Shown: positions 19,301 through 28,737, numbered from the stretch's first letter. The stretch is 64,000 nt of DNA from Paenibacillus sp. FSL R10-2782 (GCF_038592985.1 NZ_CP151951.1:1789001-1853000); one strand, 5' to 3'. Notes: generated by a model from the letters alone, not told the origin. Translations and numbers: made by a program.

Positions 19301-20080
19301 GAATTGGGCGATGTGCCGGATGAAGCGGTTGTTGTGACCGCAGGTATGGTTGTGTCGCTCAAGACGATTACGACCAAGCAGGGGAAGGCTATGGCCTTTA
19401 TCGAGCTGGAGGATCAGATTGAGCGCTGCGAGGTTGTGTTATTTCCCGAAGTGTGGAAGCGAAGCCACCAGTGGATTGAAAAGGGAGCACTGCTTGCGTT
19501 TCGTGCCAAAATGCAGCACCAGGACGAGCATTTCAAGCTCCTTGCGGACGAGGCCGCCCCGCTGGCGGAGGATTCGCTGGCGCGGCTTCTCCAGCGCCGA
19601 CGTGCCGGAGCGCGTTCGTCCGCCGCGGCCGGAAAGCCCGCGTCAGCGACTGGCTCTGCCGCTGGCGGCGGACGAACGCCGCGCGTGCCGTCGAGTCCGT
19701 CGGCAGCCGAGTCGTCTGCGCAGCCGACTACGGCGCCAGCGGTCCCGCCCGCTGCGGCGGCTCGCCCGGGCACGGGCACTTCGCCGCACGTCTCGGAAGC
19801 GGCTCCCGGCGAACAAGCCTCGGCTCCGCGTGGTTGGGAGCCGACGGCCCGTCAGCGGGTGTTTGTCAAAATCACCCGCCAGGCCGAGGAGGACGCCAGC
19901 TTGCTGGTCAGCCTCAAGGCGCTGCTACAGGAGCATCCCGGTGCGTTGCCTACCGTACTCTTTTATGAGAGCAGCCAGCGTTTGCTGGCGTTGAGTGATG
20001 CTTACAGCATCAAGCCTTCGCCTCAGCTTTTCGACCGGATGGAGTCCATGCTGGGTGCAGGCACGGTGAAAGTTAAATAA
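16388..20080 (+). CDS. dnaE: DNA polymerase III subunit alpha DnaE
   Basis: The protein has 1230 residues. An N-terminal PHP domain begins 'FVHLHVHSEYSLLDG'. The C-family polymerase core has 'GPGRGSSAGSLVAY' and the catalytic aspartates in 'PDIDIDFSDERRDEV' near 403. A helix-hairpin-helix region and an OB fold ('VVVTAGMVVSLKTITTKQGK', near 980) follow. In Firmicutes, DnaE extends primers on both strands beside PolC. It is about 100 residues longer than usual because of an Ala/Pro/Ser-rich, GC-rich linker (about 1070-1150) between the OB fold and the C-terminal domain. The start follows GGAAGAG. Confidence 0.95.
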   Translation: MSSFVHLHVHSEYSLLDGAARTAELVKQASAYGMKALALTDHGVMYGAIPFYRACVENGIKPIIGCEAYMTAGSRKERGSRKDQPIYHLILLAKNKTGYQNLMKLCSIGHLEGFHYKPRIDMEALAAHHEGIICLSACLGGEVPQHLLHGREAEARRAAERYRNIFGDDFYLELQDHGLSEQKRVNPLLIALAKELDIPLVATNDVHYLTEPDADVQDVLICIGTGKTVDDEERLRIPTRQLFLKSQEDMARLFPHVAEAIDNTVRIAEKCELELEFGQSILPEYRPLPEGMTPSTYLRSLCVQGLERRYGSGLSWGQPEQRERLEQRLSYELNTIDSMGFSDYFLIVWDFIAFAHKHHIATGPGRGSSAGSLVAYVLNITNVDPMKYNLLFERFLNPERISMPDIDIDFSDERRDEVIDYVVQKYGNEHVAQIITFGTLAARAAVRDVGRALNVPYGEVDKAAKLIPAQLGINIRHALEITPELKTLYETKPKTRELLDMAIKVEGMPRHASTHAAGVVISRTPLTDAVPLQEGSEGVPLTQYSMENLERIGLLKMDFLGLRTLSIIERCMRWITEEHGETPDFSRIPDNDSLTYDMLGKGDTGGVFQLESAGVRRVLKDLKPSVFEDIISVLALYRPGPMGFIPNFIQAKHGEIEVHYPHPDLEPILKDTYGIIVYQEQIMQIASRMAGFSLGEADLLRRAVSKKKREVLDLERGHFVEGSVKQGYTEEEAGRVYDMIVRFADYGFPRAHAAAYGVLAFQTAYLKAHYPVQFMASMLTAVMGSHRKVAEYVVECRRMDMAVLPPDVNESGVLFTPLQQGNIRFGLAAIKNVGTQAMESILAVRKERPFDSLLDFCRRVDLRVCNKRVIESLIQAGAFDSLPGHRAQLLAMLDETVDAAVKWRKERDDLQIDMFGFVEMPNWDIEYPEVPKFSAGQQLELERELLGLYLSGHPLDDFETLLESTDAERLMELGDVPDEAVVVTAGMVVSLKTITTKQGKAMAFIELEDQIERCEVVLFPEVWKRSHQWIEKGALLAFRAKMQHQDEHFKLLADEAAPLAEDSLARLLQRRRAGARSSAAAGKPASATGSAAGGGRTPRVPSSPSAAESSAQPTTAPAVPPAAAARPGTGTSPHVSEAAPGEQASAPRGWEPTARQRVFVKITRQAEEDASLLVSLKALLQEHPGALPTVLFYESSQRLLALSDAYSIKPSPQLFDRMESMLGAGTVKVK

Positions 20081-20208
20081 TGAACATTTTCCTCCCCTCC
20101 CGCATACACTTGGAACACTGGCGGAACAGGAGCATCAGCACTTATCCAACACTATAAGGTTCCGCAAGCTGGAAGACAGAACTGTATGGTGAAGGCGGGA
20201 GGGAAATC

Positions 20209-20706
20209 ATGTCCTATGAATACGCGGAAACCCTGTTAATTCGCAGAGGGATTAGTATCGAGTCCATAGCGGACATTGTTTTTCAGCTTCAGCTAAAATA
20301 TTACCCTCATTTGACCATTGAAGAATGTGTGGACAGCGTAAAGGCAGTTTTGCAGAAGCGGGAAGTGCAGTATACGCTGTTCACGGGTATTGCGCTTGAT
20401 GAGCTGGCCGAAAAAAAACTTCTTCCCCAGCCGCTGCAAGCCATTATGGAGGCAGATGAACCCCTGTACGGAGTGGACGAGACACTGGCCCTCGGGATTA
20501 CGAGCGTGTATGGTATGATTGGCTTGACCAGTTTTGGTTATCTGGATAAAGAAAAGACGGGAATCATTGAACAGCTAAACCGTAAAGGCAGCGGTATTCA
20601 TGTATTTCTGGACGATCTGGTCGCCGGATTGGCAGCTGCCGCTTCTTCGCGCATTGCTCATCGCAGTCCTCATGCCAAGCAATACCCCGTGTCATTGGAA
20701 ACTTGA
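20209..20706 (+). CDS. Phosphatidylglycerophosphatase A family protein (YutG-like)
   Basis: The 165-residue protein is preceded by GGGAGG. It reads through 'LLIRRGISIESIADIVF', 'ALDELAEKKLLPQPL' and 'YGVDETLALGITSVYG'. It ends in 'FLDDLVAGLAAAASSRI', which carries the paired aspartates of the PgpA fold. PgpA enzymes remove phosphate from phosphatidylglycerophosphate. Bacillus YutG belongs to the same short soluble branch without the membrane helices of the E. coli enzyme. The exact substrate of this branch is not settled. It stands alone between dnaE and the accD group. Confidence 0.75.
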   Translation: MSYEYAETLLIRRGISIESIADIVFQLQLKYYPHLTIEECVDSVKAVLQKREVQYTLFTGIALDELAEKKLLPQPLQAIMEADEPLYGVDETLALGITSVYGMIGLTSFGYLDKEKTGIIEQLNRKGSGIHVFLDDLVAGLAAAASSRIAHRSPHAKQYPVSLET

Positions 20707-20858
20707 TTCACCTGCACGACAGAGTCAATGATTTTCTGGGCCCTCTGACCGATCTTGACCGAGCAGAAGGGCTTTTGTTGCGGGAAAAAAGTAAGGTATG
20801 TTATCATGAGTCTATTATATGGGCTCAAAACTTGAGGCTTAGGGGGTAGAAACAAGGC

Positions 20859-21047
20859 ATGTGGACGGTGATCTATATTGCACCGACGGCCAGACTGGCT
20901 GACATGATTAAGCTCAAACTGTCGGAAGAAGGTTTTATGGTGCAGGCCCGGGCCATCAGCGCGTCCAAGCAGCAGTTTGAGATACTTGTGCCTTCGGGTG
21001 AAGTCGAAGAAATACAGGAAGTGCTTAATTCGATTTTGCGCCCTTGA
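20859..21047 (+). CDS. Small conserved-looking protein upstream of accD
   Basis: The 62-residue protein starts at an ATG after GGGGG. It has a simple beta-alpha-beta pattern: 'MWTVIYIAPTARLADMIKLK', then 'GFMVQARAISASKQQFEILV', then a helix with 'VEEIQEVLNSIL'. This is similar in build to small DUF2007-like or ferredoxin-like signal domains. I do not recognise a proven function. It precedes accD by 181 bp on the same strand and may be cotranscribed with it. Confidence 0.6.
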   Translation: MWTVIYIAPTARLADMIKLKLSEEGFMVQARAISASKQQFEILVPSGEVEEIQEVLNSILRP

Positions 21048-21228
21048 GTCCGGAACGGCGGAAGTGATACAGCAGCATGAGTGGAACGAAGGATGCACGA
21101 TTGGCGGTAATGTTTTGCAAAACAGGCGTTGACGTGTGTATAAACATAATGCTAAGAGATGCCGCACAGACGGCAGAGGACCTTGTATCGGTTACGGCTG
21201 ACAAATAAACGGCTGGAGAGGTGTAGTT

Positions 21229-22122
21229 GTGTTTAAAGATTTATTCCAAAAGAAGCGTAAATACGCGACCATCCCTTCGGAACGGGCGCTGAGCGGCGAT
21301 CAAGCGGACATGCCGGATCGTCCCAAACGGGAAATTCCCGAAGGTCTTATGACCAAATGTGGCAAATGCGGAAGCATTCAATACAGTAAAGAGTTGGAAA
21401 AAAATCTGAAGGTGTGCCCGGTTTGTGGATACCATATGCGTCTTAATGCTATGGATCGTATTCGCATGGTGCTCGATGAAGATACATTTACGGAATATGA
21501 TGCCGATATGATTTCGGTTGATCCGCTAGGTTTTCCAGGTTATGCAAGCAAGCTGGAGCAGCAGACGCTGAAATCCGGTTTGCGAGAGGCTGTCATTACG
21601 GGCGATGGGCTCATTCATGGGCTTCCGGCTGTTGTTGCAGTGATGAGCTTTGACTTTTTTACCGGCAGCATGGGGTCGGTCGTCGGGGAGAAAATTACCC
21701 GCGCCATTGAGCAGGCGATAGACAAGCGTCTTCCACTTATTATTTTCTCCACATCTGGTGGGGCGCGTATGCAGGAAAGTATTTTGAGCCTGATGCAGAT
21801 GGCCAAAACCAGTGCAGCACTCGCTCGTATGGACGAGCAGGGATTGCTCTATATTTCCGTTATCACCGATCCGACTACAGGTGGAGTATCCGCTAGCTTT
21901 GCTACGCTTGGAGATATTAACATCGCGGAACCGGGAGCAGTGTTCGGTTTTGCCGGACGTATCGTGATCGAACAGACGATCCGACAGAAGCTACCGGACG
22001 ATTTTCAAACCTCCGAATTTAATTTGCAGCACGGACAATTGGATATGGTTGTACATCGCAAGGAACTGCGCGATACACTTGGCCAACTGCTCGATTTGCA
22101 CAGCACGAAAGAGGTGGAATAG
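21229..22122 (+). CDS. accD: Acetyl-CoA carboxylase carboxyltransferase subunit beta
   Basis: The 297-residue protein starts at a GTG behind GGAGAGGTG. It shows the N-terminal zinc ribbon (CGKCGS then CPVCGY, about 44-66) and the crotonase-fold core with '[19 protein letters not shown]' and '[18 protein letters not shown]'. It pairs with AccA to transfer carboxyl from carboxybiotin to acetyl-CoA, the first step of fatty acid synthesis. Its stop codon touches the accA start, so the two are made in equal amounts. Confidence 0.97.
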   Translation: MFKDLFQKKRKYATIPSERALSGDQADMPDRPKREIPEGLMTKCGKCGSIQYSKELEKNLKVCPVCGYHMRLNAMDRIRMVLDEDTFTEYDADMISVDPLGFPGYASKLEQQTLKSGLREAVITGDGLIHGLPAVVAVMSFDFFTGSMGSVVGEKITRAIEQAIDKRLPLIIFSTSGGARMQESILSLMQMAKTSAALARMDEQGLLYISVITDPTTGGVSASFATLGDINIAEPGAVFGFAGRIVIEQTIRQKLPDDFQTSEFNLQHGQLDMVVHRKELRDTLGQLLDLHSTKEVE

Positions 22123-23091
22123 ATGGCTGGCGAATTGCCTTATGAAAAGCCCCTGGTCGAGATGCGACAGAAGATCGAAGAACTCAAGCAATTCGGACAG
22201 GATAAGCAAATTGATTTTACCGATGAAATTAACCGTCTGGAGGAACGCTATCTCCAGATGGAGGAAGAAATATATACAAACATTTCAGCACCGCAAAAAA
22301 TGCACGTGGCTCGTCATCATCAGCGACCGACGTCGCTTGATTTGATTGGGCAGGTGTTTACGGACTTTATTGAACTGCACGGCGACCGCCTGTATGGCGA
22401 CGATCTTGCGGTCGTGGGTGGAATTGCCAAGTTGAATGGTATTCCGGTAACCGTCATTGGGCAGCAACGCGGCAAGGATACGAAGGATAACATCGCGCGG
22501 TTTTTCGGGAGCGCGCACCCGGAGGGATTCCGTAAAGGCTTGCGTCTAATGCAGCAGGCTGACAAATTCAATCGCCCAATCATTACATTTATTGATACGA
22601 AGGGCGCTTATCCGGGTAATACAGCAGAGGAGAGAGGTCAATCGGAAGCGATTGCCCGCAATTTGCGGGAGATGGCAAAGCTTTCGGTGCCTGTTATTTG
22701 TGTGATCATCGGCGAGGGAGGAAGCGGCGGTGCGCTTGCGTTTGCCGTCGGCAACCGTGTGCTGATGCTGGAGCATGCCATCTACTCGGCCATTTCCCCT
22801 AACGGAGCGGCCTCGATTCTGTGGAAGGATGCCTCCAAGGCGGATCAGGCTGCCGAGGCCATGAAGATTACGGCGAATGACCTCCTTCGGATGAAGATCA
22901 TTGAGGATATCGTGCCAGAGCCGAAGGGGGGCGCGCATCGTAACTATGAAGTAACCGCTGCCGCTATCAAGGAGTCTCTGGAACGCCATTTGGCTGACCT
23001 TTTGAATATGAGTTGCGACGAATTGAGGGAAGATCGGTATCAAAAGTTTCGAAAAATAGGCCAATATACCTTTTTGAAAACTCGGCAATAG
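22123..23091 (+). CDS. accA: Acetyl-CoA carboxylase carboxyltransferase subunit alpha
   Basis: The 322-residue protein begins immediately after the accD stop. An N-terminal helical region ('[18 protein letters not shown]') precedes the carboxyltransferase core with '[18 protein letters not shown]', '[18 protein letters not shown]' and '[18 protein letters not shown]'. The core supplies the carboxybiotin site opposite AccD. Its length is standard. Confidence 0.97.
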   Translation: MAGELPYEKPLVEMRQKIEELKQFGQDKQIDFTDEINRLEERYLQMEEEIYTNISAPQKMHVARHHQRPTSLDLIGQVFTDFIELHGDRLYGDDLAVVGGIAKLNGIPVTVIGQQRGKDTKDNIARFFGSAHPEGFRKGLRLMQQADKFNRPIITFIDTKGAYPGNTAEERGQSEAIARNLREMAKLSVPVICVIIGEGGSGGALAFAVGNRVLMLEHAIYSAISPNGAASILWKDASKADQAAEAMKITANDLLRMKIIEDIVPEPKGGAHRNYEVTAAAIKESLERHLADLLNMSCDELREDRYQKFRKIGQYTFLKTRQ

Positions 23092-23227
23092 ATCCCATGT
23101 TGTAATAAGCTGGAAACGGGTAACAATAAATATGACGAACTTCCTATACAAATAGGAAAAAGTGTAGTAGATTTAATTGTTGGAAAAAGTTATAAAGTAG
23201 CACCTTTGAAAACGGAGGAAAACCCAA

Positions 23228-24658
23228 ATGCGCAAAACTAAGATTGTATGTACCATCGGTCCTTCCAGTGAGTCATTGGAAAATGTGAAGAAATTGATTT
23301 TGGCTGGTATGAACGTAGCCCGCCTGAATTTCTCTCACGGTGATTTCGAGGAGCATGGCAACCGGATCAAAAATATCCGCCAAGCTTGTAAGGAGCTTAA
23401 CAAAAACGTTGCTATTTTGCTCGATACGAAGGGGCCGGAAATTCGGACAGGAAAGCTCGAAGTTGAACCTATTGAGCTTGTTCAGGACGAGTATATTACA
23501 CTGACAACGGAAGAAATCCTGGGTAACAAAGATCGTATTTCAATTACGTATCAGGATCTTCCTTCGGACGTGGAGCCCGGCTCCACCATTCTGATCGACG
23601 ACGGTCTGATCGGACTCACCGTTATTGAGGTATCAGGCAGTGAAATCAAATGCCGCATCGTCAATGGCGGAACGATCAAGAGCAAGAAAGGCGTTAATGT
23701 TCCCGGCGTGAACATTTCCTTGCCAGGTATTACAGAAAAGGATGCTAACGACATCACTTTCGGTATTGAGCAGGACGTTGATTTCATCGCAGCTTCTTTT
23801 GTTCGTAAAGCGAGTGACGTACTGGAAATTCGTGAATTGCTGGCGAAGCATAATGCAAGTCACATTCAAATTATTTCCAAAATCGAAAATCAGCAAGGTG
23901 TCGACAATTTGGACGAAATTTTGGAAGCTTCCGATGGCCTGATGGTTGCCCGTGGTGACCTCGGTGTTGAAATTCCTGCTGAAGAAGTGCCATTGGCACA
24001 AAAATTGATGATTACCAAGTGTAATGTTGCTGGCAAGCCGGTTATTACCGCGACACAAATGCTGGATTCCATGCAACGTAACCCGCGTCCGACCCGTGCG
24101 GAAGCGAGTGACGTAGCGAATGCCATTTTTGACGGGACAGATGCCATTATGCTGTCCGGCGAAACAGCTGCGGGTAAATATCCGGTAGAATCGGTATTGA
24201 CGATGTCCCGTATTGCAGAGAAAGCAGAATCCGCTCTGAACTACCGTGATTTGTTCAAAAAACAAAGAACGGCTCAGGAAGTTAGTATTACGGAAGCGAT
24301 CAGCCAATCCGTTTCCATTTCTGCGCTGGATCTGCATGCCAAAGCCATCCTGACGTCCACACAAAGCGGAACAACGGCACGTATGATTTCCAAATATCGT
24401 CCACAAGCTCCGATTATTGCTGTGACAACGCAGGAAAGAACAGTTCGCCGCTTGGCTCTGATCTGGGGAGTACATGCAGTACAAGGCAGACCTGTCGTAG
24501 ACACGACGGACAAACTGATCGAGAACGCACTGGAAGGCGGTCACAAATCCGGTCTCGTTAAAGAGGGCGATTTGGTTGTTATTACCGCAGGTATACCGCT
24601 CGGTGCTTCTGGTTCTACGAACCTGATTAAAATTAGCTGTGTTCCTGCACAAGCGTAG
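23228..24658 (+). CDS. pyk: Pyruvate kinase
   Basis: The 476-residue protein starts behind GGAGGA. It has '[13 protein letters not shown]', the metal and phosphate site '[10 protein letters not shown]', the catalytic-lysine region '[19 protein letters not shown]', '[19 protein letters not shown]' and '[20 protein letters not shown]'. It makes ATP and pyruvate from phosphoenolpyruvate. The protein stops after the standard C-terminal domain. It lacks the extra PEP-utiliser-like domain of the roughly 585-residue Bacillus and Geobacillus enzymes. The region after the stop is a terminator, so this is not a recent truncation. Confidence 0.97.
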   Translation: MRKTKIVCTIGPSSESLENVKKLILAGMNVARLNFSHGDFEEHGNRIKNIRQACKELNKNVAILLDTKGPEIRTGKLEVEPIELVQDEYITLTTEEILGNKDRISITYQDLPSDVEPGSTILIDDGLIGLTVIEVSGSEIKCRIVNGGTIKSKKGVNVPGVNISLPGITEKDANDITFGIEQDVDFIAASFVRKASDVLEIRELLAKHNASHIQIISKIENQQGVDNLDEILEASDGLMVARGDLGVEIPAEEVPLAQKLMITKCNVAGKPVITATQMLDSMQRNPRPTRAEASDVANAIFDGTDAIMLSGETAAGKYPVESVLTMSRIAEKAESALNYRDLFKKQRTAQEVSITEAISQSVSISALDLHAKAILTSTQSGTTARMISKYRPQAPIIAVTTQERTVRRLALIWGVHAVQGRPVVDTTDKLIENALEGGHKSGLVKEGDLVVITAGIPLGASGSTNLIKISCVPAQA

Positions 24659-24710
24659 CTCCAGCTTATTCATAATAACAGACAGGCTGTATCTTTTAGG
24701 TACGGTAGAG

Positions 24711-24750
24711 AGAGCATTCAAGTCACTTATGACATGGATGCTCTTTTTTT
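24711..24750 (+). terminator. Rho-independent terminator after pyk
   Basis: The arms AGAGCAT (24711-24717) and ATGCTCT (24738-24744) are extended inward by GTCA/TGAC. A run of seven T follows. Confidence 0.85.
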
Positions 24751-24757
24751 ATGTTCT

Positions 24758-25657
24758 CTAAACTTCTCTATCCTCCAGACCTTCTATCCGTGTAAAATCC
24801 AGAAATGCCTGTTGGATCATGCTGAGGTTAGTATCGCTTTGATACAGTATATTTATGTGATAACGTTCATTCTTCCCCTCAGCATCAGTCCATGGAAGCC
24901 ACTCGACCGACGGAACGTCACTGCCATCGTTGCGAAGAACGCCACAGGCAGGAAAGAAAGCAAGTGCTTCTCCGTCGCTTACCACCTGCTTTACCGCCTC
25001 CCATGAATTCATTTCCAGGTGGGGCTTGATCAGCGAGGAGTACGGATCTGCAACAGATGTTTCGCTATATCTAACCCATCTATGCTTGTCCAGCATTTCA
25101 GTGCCCAAAACATCCGTTAGCTTGGAGATATGCTGCGCAGACATAGACCTGATAACTCCAATTCGATCCGAAGCGACAGGCTCTACCACCGTATGCTCGG
25201 AAGAATACTCTCCGTCATTCAAAAAAGCAAAATCAATCTCCCCTTGCTTTAGCAGTTGTCTGACTTTATCCGGGGATTGAATGTCTAGCCGAATTTGGCA
25301 TTCGGGATATTGTTGAGCAAATGTAGCAATCATAGAGGGGAGTACATACGTGCCCGAGATGGACTCGGCGCCGAGATGTAATTGTCCCTGCGACTGCTCT
25401 GCCAGTTCATTCACGGTTTGTCTTGCTTCTTGCTCCAGAGCAACCATCTGCTTTGCGTAAGGCAGCAGTTTTTTGCCAGCTTCGGTCAGCATAATTCTTC
25501 CTTGTTGGGAGATGAACAGGGAGACTCCCAGTTCCTTTTCCAGACTTTTCATATGAAAGCTGACGGTAGGCTGTTTAATTTGCAAGGCTTCGGCCACATC
25601 CGTCGCCTTGTGGAATTTATCGATCATCATTAAAATGCGCAATTTTAAAATATTCAT
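24758..25657 (-). CDS. LysR-family transcriptional regulator
   Basis: The 299-residue protein has the N-terminal winged helix 'VAEALQIKQPTVSFHMKSL' (about 21-39), the linker helix and a two-lobed effector domain ('GAESISGTYVLPSMIATFAQ'). LysR regulators usually control a divergent neighbour. Here that would be pstS, whose start lies 208 bp away, but pst also has a clear PhoP site, so a direct link is uncertain. The effector is unknown. An AAGGAG about 14 bases before the ATG is a rather distant ribosome site. Confidence 0.85.
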   Translation of the reverse strand: MNILKLRILMMIDKFHKATDVAEALQIKQPTVSFHMKSLEKELGVSLFISQQGRIMLTEAGKKLLPYAKQMVALEQEARQTVNELAEQSQGQLHLGAESISGTYVLPSMIATFAQQYPECQIRLDIQSPDKVRQLLKQGEIDFAFLNDGEYSSEHTVVEPVASDRIGVIRSMSAQHISKLTDVLGTEMLDKHRWVRYSETSVADPYSSLIKPHLEMNSWEAVKQVVSDGEALAFFPACGVLRNDGSDVPSVEWLPWTDAEGKNERYHINILYQSDTNLSMIQQAFLDFTRIEGLEDREV

Positions 25658-25748
25658 GGACTTGAACAGCTCTCCTTACATGGCATTCATGTATAAAAAA
25701 TAGACTATAGATTAATTATATACTGAAAAACAAATTATCTATCAATAT

Positions 25749-25802
25749 TTAATATTTCTTTTACAAAACCAAGTCGTTCATCTAACATTCCAAGCCTACA
25801 AT
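25749..25802 (+). promoter_or_regulatory. PhoP-box promoter of pstSCAB
   Basis: Hexamers at 11-bp intervals read TTAATA (25749), TTTACA (25760), AAGTCG (25771) and CTAACA (25782). Exactly 9 bp then precede the -10 TACAAT (25797-25802). The second and fourth fit the PhoP half-site TT(A/C/T)ACA well; the third is poor. The same geometry occurs before phoP, the CBS/MCP gene and the second pstB. Confidence 0.7.
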
Positions 25803-25864
25803 GTAAAAGTGTTGATGGTCATAAATAAAAAACCGTCACTTAAATAAGGGGAGGACAATAAAAA

Positions 25865-26788
25865 ATGTTGAAAAAATGGCCGTTCATTCTGATGACTCTT
25901 ACCATGGTATTTGCACTTGCAGCTTGTGGATCAGCTAACAATGCTGCACCACAAGGAGACGCTGCTACAGGAACAGACAATAAAGCAGCTACTGAACTGA
26001 CAGGTAACATTCTGGCTGTTGGCTCCACTGCACTTCAACCATTGGTAGAGCAAGCGGGACAAAAATTTATGGCTGTAGATAAATATAAAGGAATTGCGGT
26101 TCAAGTGCAGGGCGGCGGTAGCGGTACTGGCTTGACTCAAGTTTCTGGCGGACAAGCGGATATCGGTAACTCCGATGTGTTTGCAAAAGAAAAATTGGAG
26201 AGCGGCGCAGATGAACTGGTCGATCACCAAGTAGCTGTTGTAGCTATGTCAGCAGTAGCGAATCCTAAAGTAGGCGTAGCAGATTTGAAGAAAGATCAAT
26301 TGGTACAAATTTTCACAGGTAAAATTACCAACTGGAAACAAGTTGGTGGCGCAGATCAAAAAATCGTTATCGTAAACCGTCCAAGCAGCTCCGGTACTCG
26401 TGCAACGTTTGAAAAATACGCTTTGGGACAAAAAACGGAAGATCTGCCAGGCTCCATTCAGGAAGATTCCTCCGGTACTGTGAAAAAGCTGATTGCTGAA
26501 ACACCGGGTGCTATTGGTTACCTCGCCTTGTCCTACATCGACAACACAGTAACAGCATTGAAATACGATGGTGTTGAAGCTAACGTGGAAAATGTAGAGC
26601 AAGGTAAATATCCAGTATGGGCTTACGAGCATATGTACACCAAAGGTGAGCCAAAAGAGCATGTAAAAGCATTCCTGGATTACATTCTGTCTGATGAAAT
26701 CCAAAAATCCGATGTCGTAGACCTGGGATACATCCCGGTATCAGGCATGCAAGTTAAACGCGATGCTGACGGTAATATTACGAAATAA
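25865..26788 (+). CDS. pstS: Phosphate ABC transporter substrate-binding lipoprotein PstS
   Basis: The 307-residue protein starts behind GGGGAGG. A lipoprotein signal ends in the lipobox L-A-A-C (Cys about 21). The mature part shows PBP-type phosphate contacts: 'AVGSTALQPLVEQAG', 'GGGSGTGLTQVSGGQADIG' and 'NRPSSSGTRATFE'. It captures phosphate outside the membrane for PstC/PstA. It is the first gene of pstSCAB, and the PhoP-box promoter before it indicates induction by phosphate starvation. Confidence 0.95.
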   Translation: MLKKWPFILMTLTMVFALAACGSANNAAPQGDAATGTDNKAATELTGNILAVGSTALQPLVEQAGQKFMAVDKYKGIAVQVQGGGSGTGLTQVSGGQADIGNSDVFAKEKLESGADELVDHQVAVVAMSAVANPKVGVADLKKDQLVQIFTGKITNWKQVGGADQKIVIVNRPSSSGTRATFEKYALGQKTEDLPGSIQEDSSGTVKKLIAETPGAIGYLALSYIDNTVTALKYDGVEANVENVEQGKYPVWAYEHMYTKGEPKEHVKAFLDYILSDEIQKSDVVDLGYIPVSGMQVKRDADGNITK

Positions 26789-26892
26789 GGAGATCACCTC
26801 CAGTTTGGGTAAACGCAGCTAACGCGAGTATATTCACGGAGAAGAGGCGGACTAGCGTCCAGCCTCTATTCTTCGGTTAAAGGAGTCACAGT

Positions 26893-27825
26893 ATGGAACC
26901 AATTGAAGGGAAGGCATACATGGAACAGAATAAACGATCCCGAGGTATGAAAGAAAGGCATTACTGGGAAGAATGGACCGGCCGCATTTATACGTCGGTT
27001 TGTGTCGTTTTTTTGGTTGCAGTCATTGTCTCCATTGTATATTTTGTCGCCTCCAAAGGTGTAGCTACATTTGTGGTGAATGGAGTCAGTCTGCAAGAGT
27101 TTTTCTTCGGAACCAAATGGAGCCCGGATGGTGAGCCCATGTCCTTCGGTGCCCTTCCGTTTATTACAGGCTCTTTTGCTGTAACCGTTCTGGCGGCCTT
27201 GATCGCCAGCCCGCTCAGCTTGTGTGCGGCTTTATTTATGACCGAAATCGTACCCAAATCCGGTAAACGTATCCTTCAACCTGCGATTGAATTGTTATCC
27301 GGTATTCCGTCCGTAGTATACGGCTTTGTCGGCTTGACCGTAATTGTTCCGTTGCTGCGGGACGTGTTCGGGGGACAAGGCATCGGGATTCTCGCTGGCT
27401 GTCTCGTGTTGTCAGTGATGATTTTGCCGACGATTACGAGTATTATGGCGGATGCGTTGTCATCCTTGCCAGGTGGCCTGCGCGAGTCCTCTTACGCCCT
27501 GGGCGCTACTCGCTGGCAGACAATTGCACGTGTTATTATTCCGACACTGCTGCCTGCTCTGTTAACAGGAATTATTCTCGGCATGGCTCGTGCCTTCGGG
27601 GAAGCTCTGGCTGTACAGATGGTGATCGGGAATGCTCCGCATATACCGCAATCCTTGCTGGAATCCGCTTCGACCTTGACCAGTGTCATTACACTTAGCA
27701 TGGGCAATACAGCTATGGGCTCGGTTCATAACAATGCTCTCTGGAGCATGGCGCTTGTTCTCCTGCTCATGACATTCATCTTCGTGCTGCTGGTAAGGCT
27801 GCTTGAAAGGAGAAACCGGATTTGA
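26893..27825 (+). CDS. pstC: Phosphate ABC transporter permease PstC
   Basis: The 310-residue membrane protein has six predicted helices, the first being 'VCVVFLVAVIVSIVYFVAS', and the inner-membrane-component EAA-like loop 'SSYALGATRWQTIARVIIP'. The ATG at 26893 has AAAGGAG upstream. A second ATG nine codons later is also possible. It forms the channel with PstA. The 104-bp gap after pstS could allow higher expression of the binding protein. Confidence 0.95.
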   Translation: MEPIEGKAYMEQNKRSRGMKERHYWEEWTGRIYTSVCVVFLVAVIVSIVYFVASKGVATFVVNGVSLQEFFFGTKWSPDGEPMSFGALPFITGSFAVTVLAALIASPLSLCAALFMTEIVPKSGKRILQPAIELLSGIPSVVYGFVGLTVIVPLLRDVFGGQGIGILAGCLVLSVMILPTITSIMADALSSLPGGLRESSYALGATRWQTIARVIIPTLLPALLTGIILGMARAFGEALAVQMVIGNAPHIPQSLLESASTLTSVITLSMGNTAMGSVHNNALWSMALVLLLMTFIFVLLVRLLERRNRI

Positions 27826-28721
27826 TGAAAGCTAAAACGACCGACAAAATCGCTACATTTGTAATCTGTTTCTTCGCTCTATTCATTGTCGTACTTCTAG
27901 TGGGCTTGCTGGGATTCATTTTGGCACGCGGAGTCAGTCACATTTCCTTTGACTTTTTAACCAGTGCTCCCCAGACGCTACGCGCAGGCGGGGGTATCGG
28001 CCCGCAATTGTTCAACTCTGTATTCTTACTTATTTTAACCTTGATTATCACCATTCCGATTGGCTGGGGTGCCGGTATATACATGGCGCAATATGCAAAG
28101 CCTGGGAAAATTACGGACTTCATACGACTTGTCGTCGAGGTATTGTCTTCGTTCCCGTCCATTGTCATCGGTTTGTTCGGACTTTTACTGATCGTAAATA
28201 CGTTTAATTTTGGTTTTTCCCTGTTATCAGGGGCATTGGCTTTGGCGGTATTCAACCTGCCGCTGATGGTTCGAACGACAGAGCAGGCTTTCCGGGCTGT
28301 GCCCAAGGAGCAAAAGGAAGCCGGACTTGCGCTCGGATTGTCCAAGTGGAAAATCATTACCTCTATTTTGCTGCCTGCTGCGCTGCCAAGCTTGATTACA
28401 GGGACGATTTTGGCCGCAGGCCGCATTTTCGGGGAAGCAGCAGCGTTGCTGTTTACAGCCGGGATGAGTACACCGCCGCTTGATTTTACTGACTGGAATC
28501 CATTGCATGCCAGATCGCCCATTAATCCGATGCGTCCTGCCGAGACACTGGCTGTGCATATCTGGAAGGTTAACAGTGAAGGCATCGCTCCTGATTCCAA
28601 GGATATTGCCGCAGGCGCTTCCGCGGTATTGGTGCTGCTCGTACTTGCCTTCAACCTGATCGCAAGATGGTTCGGAAGAGTTGTCTACCGCCGCCTGACA
28701 GCTGCCAAACGGATGGATTAG
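27825..28721 (+). CDS. pstA: Phosphate ABC transporter permease PstA
   Basis: The protein has about 298 residues. Its ATG shares a base with the pstC stop (TGATG), and GAAAGGAG lies upstream. It has a first helix '[20 protein letters not shown]', several further hydrophobic segments and the ATPase-contact loop '[19 protein letters not shown]'. It pairs with PstC. A TTG three bases earlier could serve as an alternative start. Confidence 0.95.
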   Translation: MKAKTTDKIATFVICFFALFIVVLLVGLLGFILARGVSHISFDFLTSAPQTLRAGGGIGPQLFNSVFLLILTLIITIPIGWGAGIYMAQYAKPGKITDFIRLVVEVLSSFPSIVIGLFGLLLIVNTFNFGFSLLSGALALAVFNLPLMVRTTEQAFRAVPKEQKEAGLALGLSKWKIITSILLPAALPSLITGTILAAGRIFGEAAALLFTAGMSTPPLDFTDWNPLHARSPINPMRPAETLAVHIWKVNSEGIAPDSKDIAAGASAVLVLLVLAFNLIARWFGRVVYRRLTAAKRMD

Positions 28722-28737
28722 AAAGGGGATGGGAAAC

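Noticed and set aside
19350..19994. Arg-rich open frame (214 codons) across the dnaE linker
   Set aside because: It arises from the high GC content of the Ala/Pro linker in a shifted frame. The composition is not protein-like and dnaE reads straight through.
23633..24721. Minus-strand open frame of 362 codons opposite pyk
   Set aside because: Antisense shadow of a highly conserved gene; Cys, Arg and Asn content is abnormal and there is no ribosome site.
24659..24757. Lost C-terminal domain of pyruvate kinase by frameshift
   Set aside because: Only about 50 bases separate the stop from a terminator; there is no room for the missing domain in any frame.
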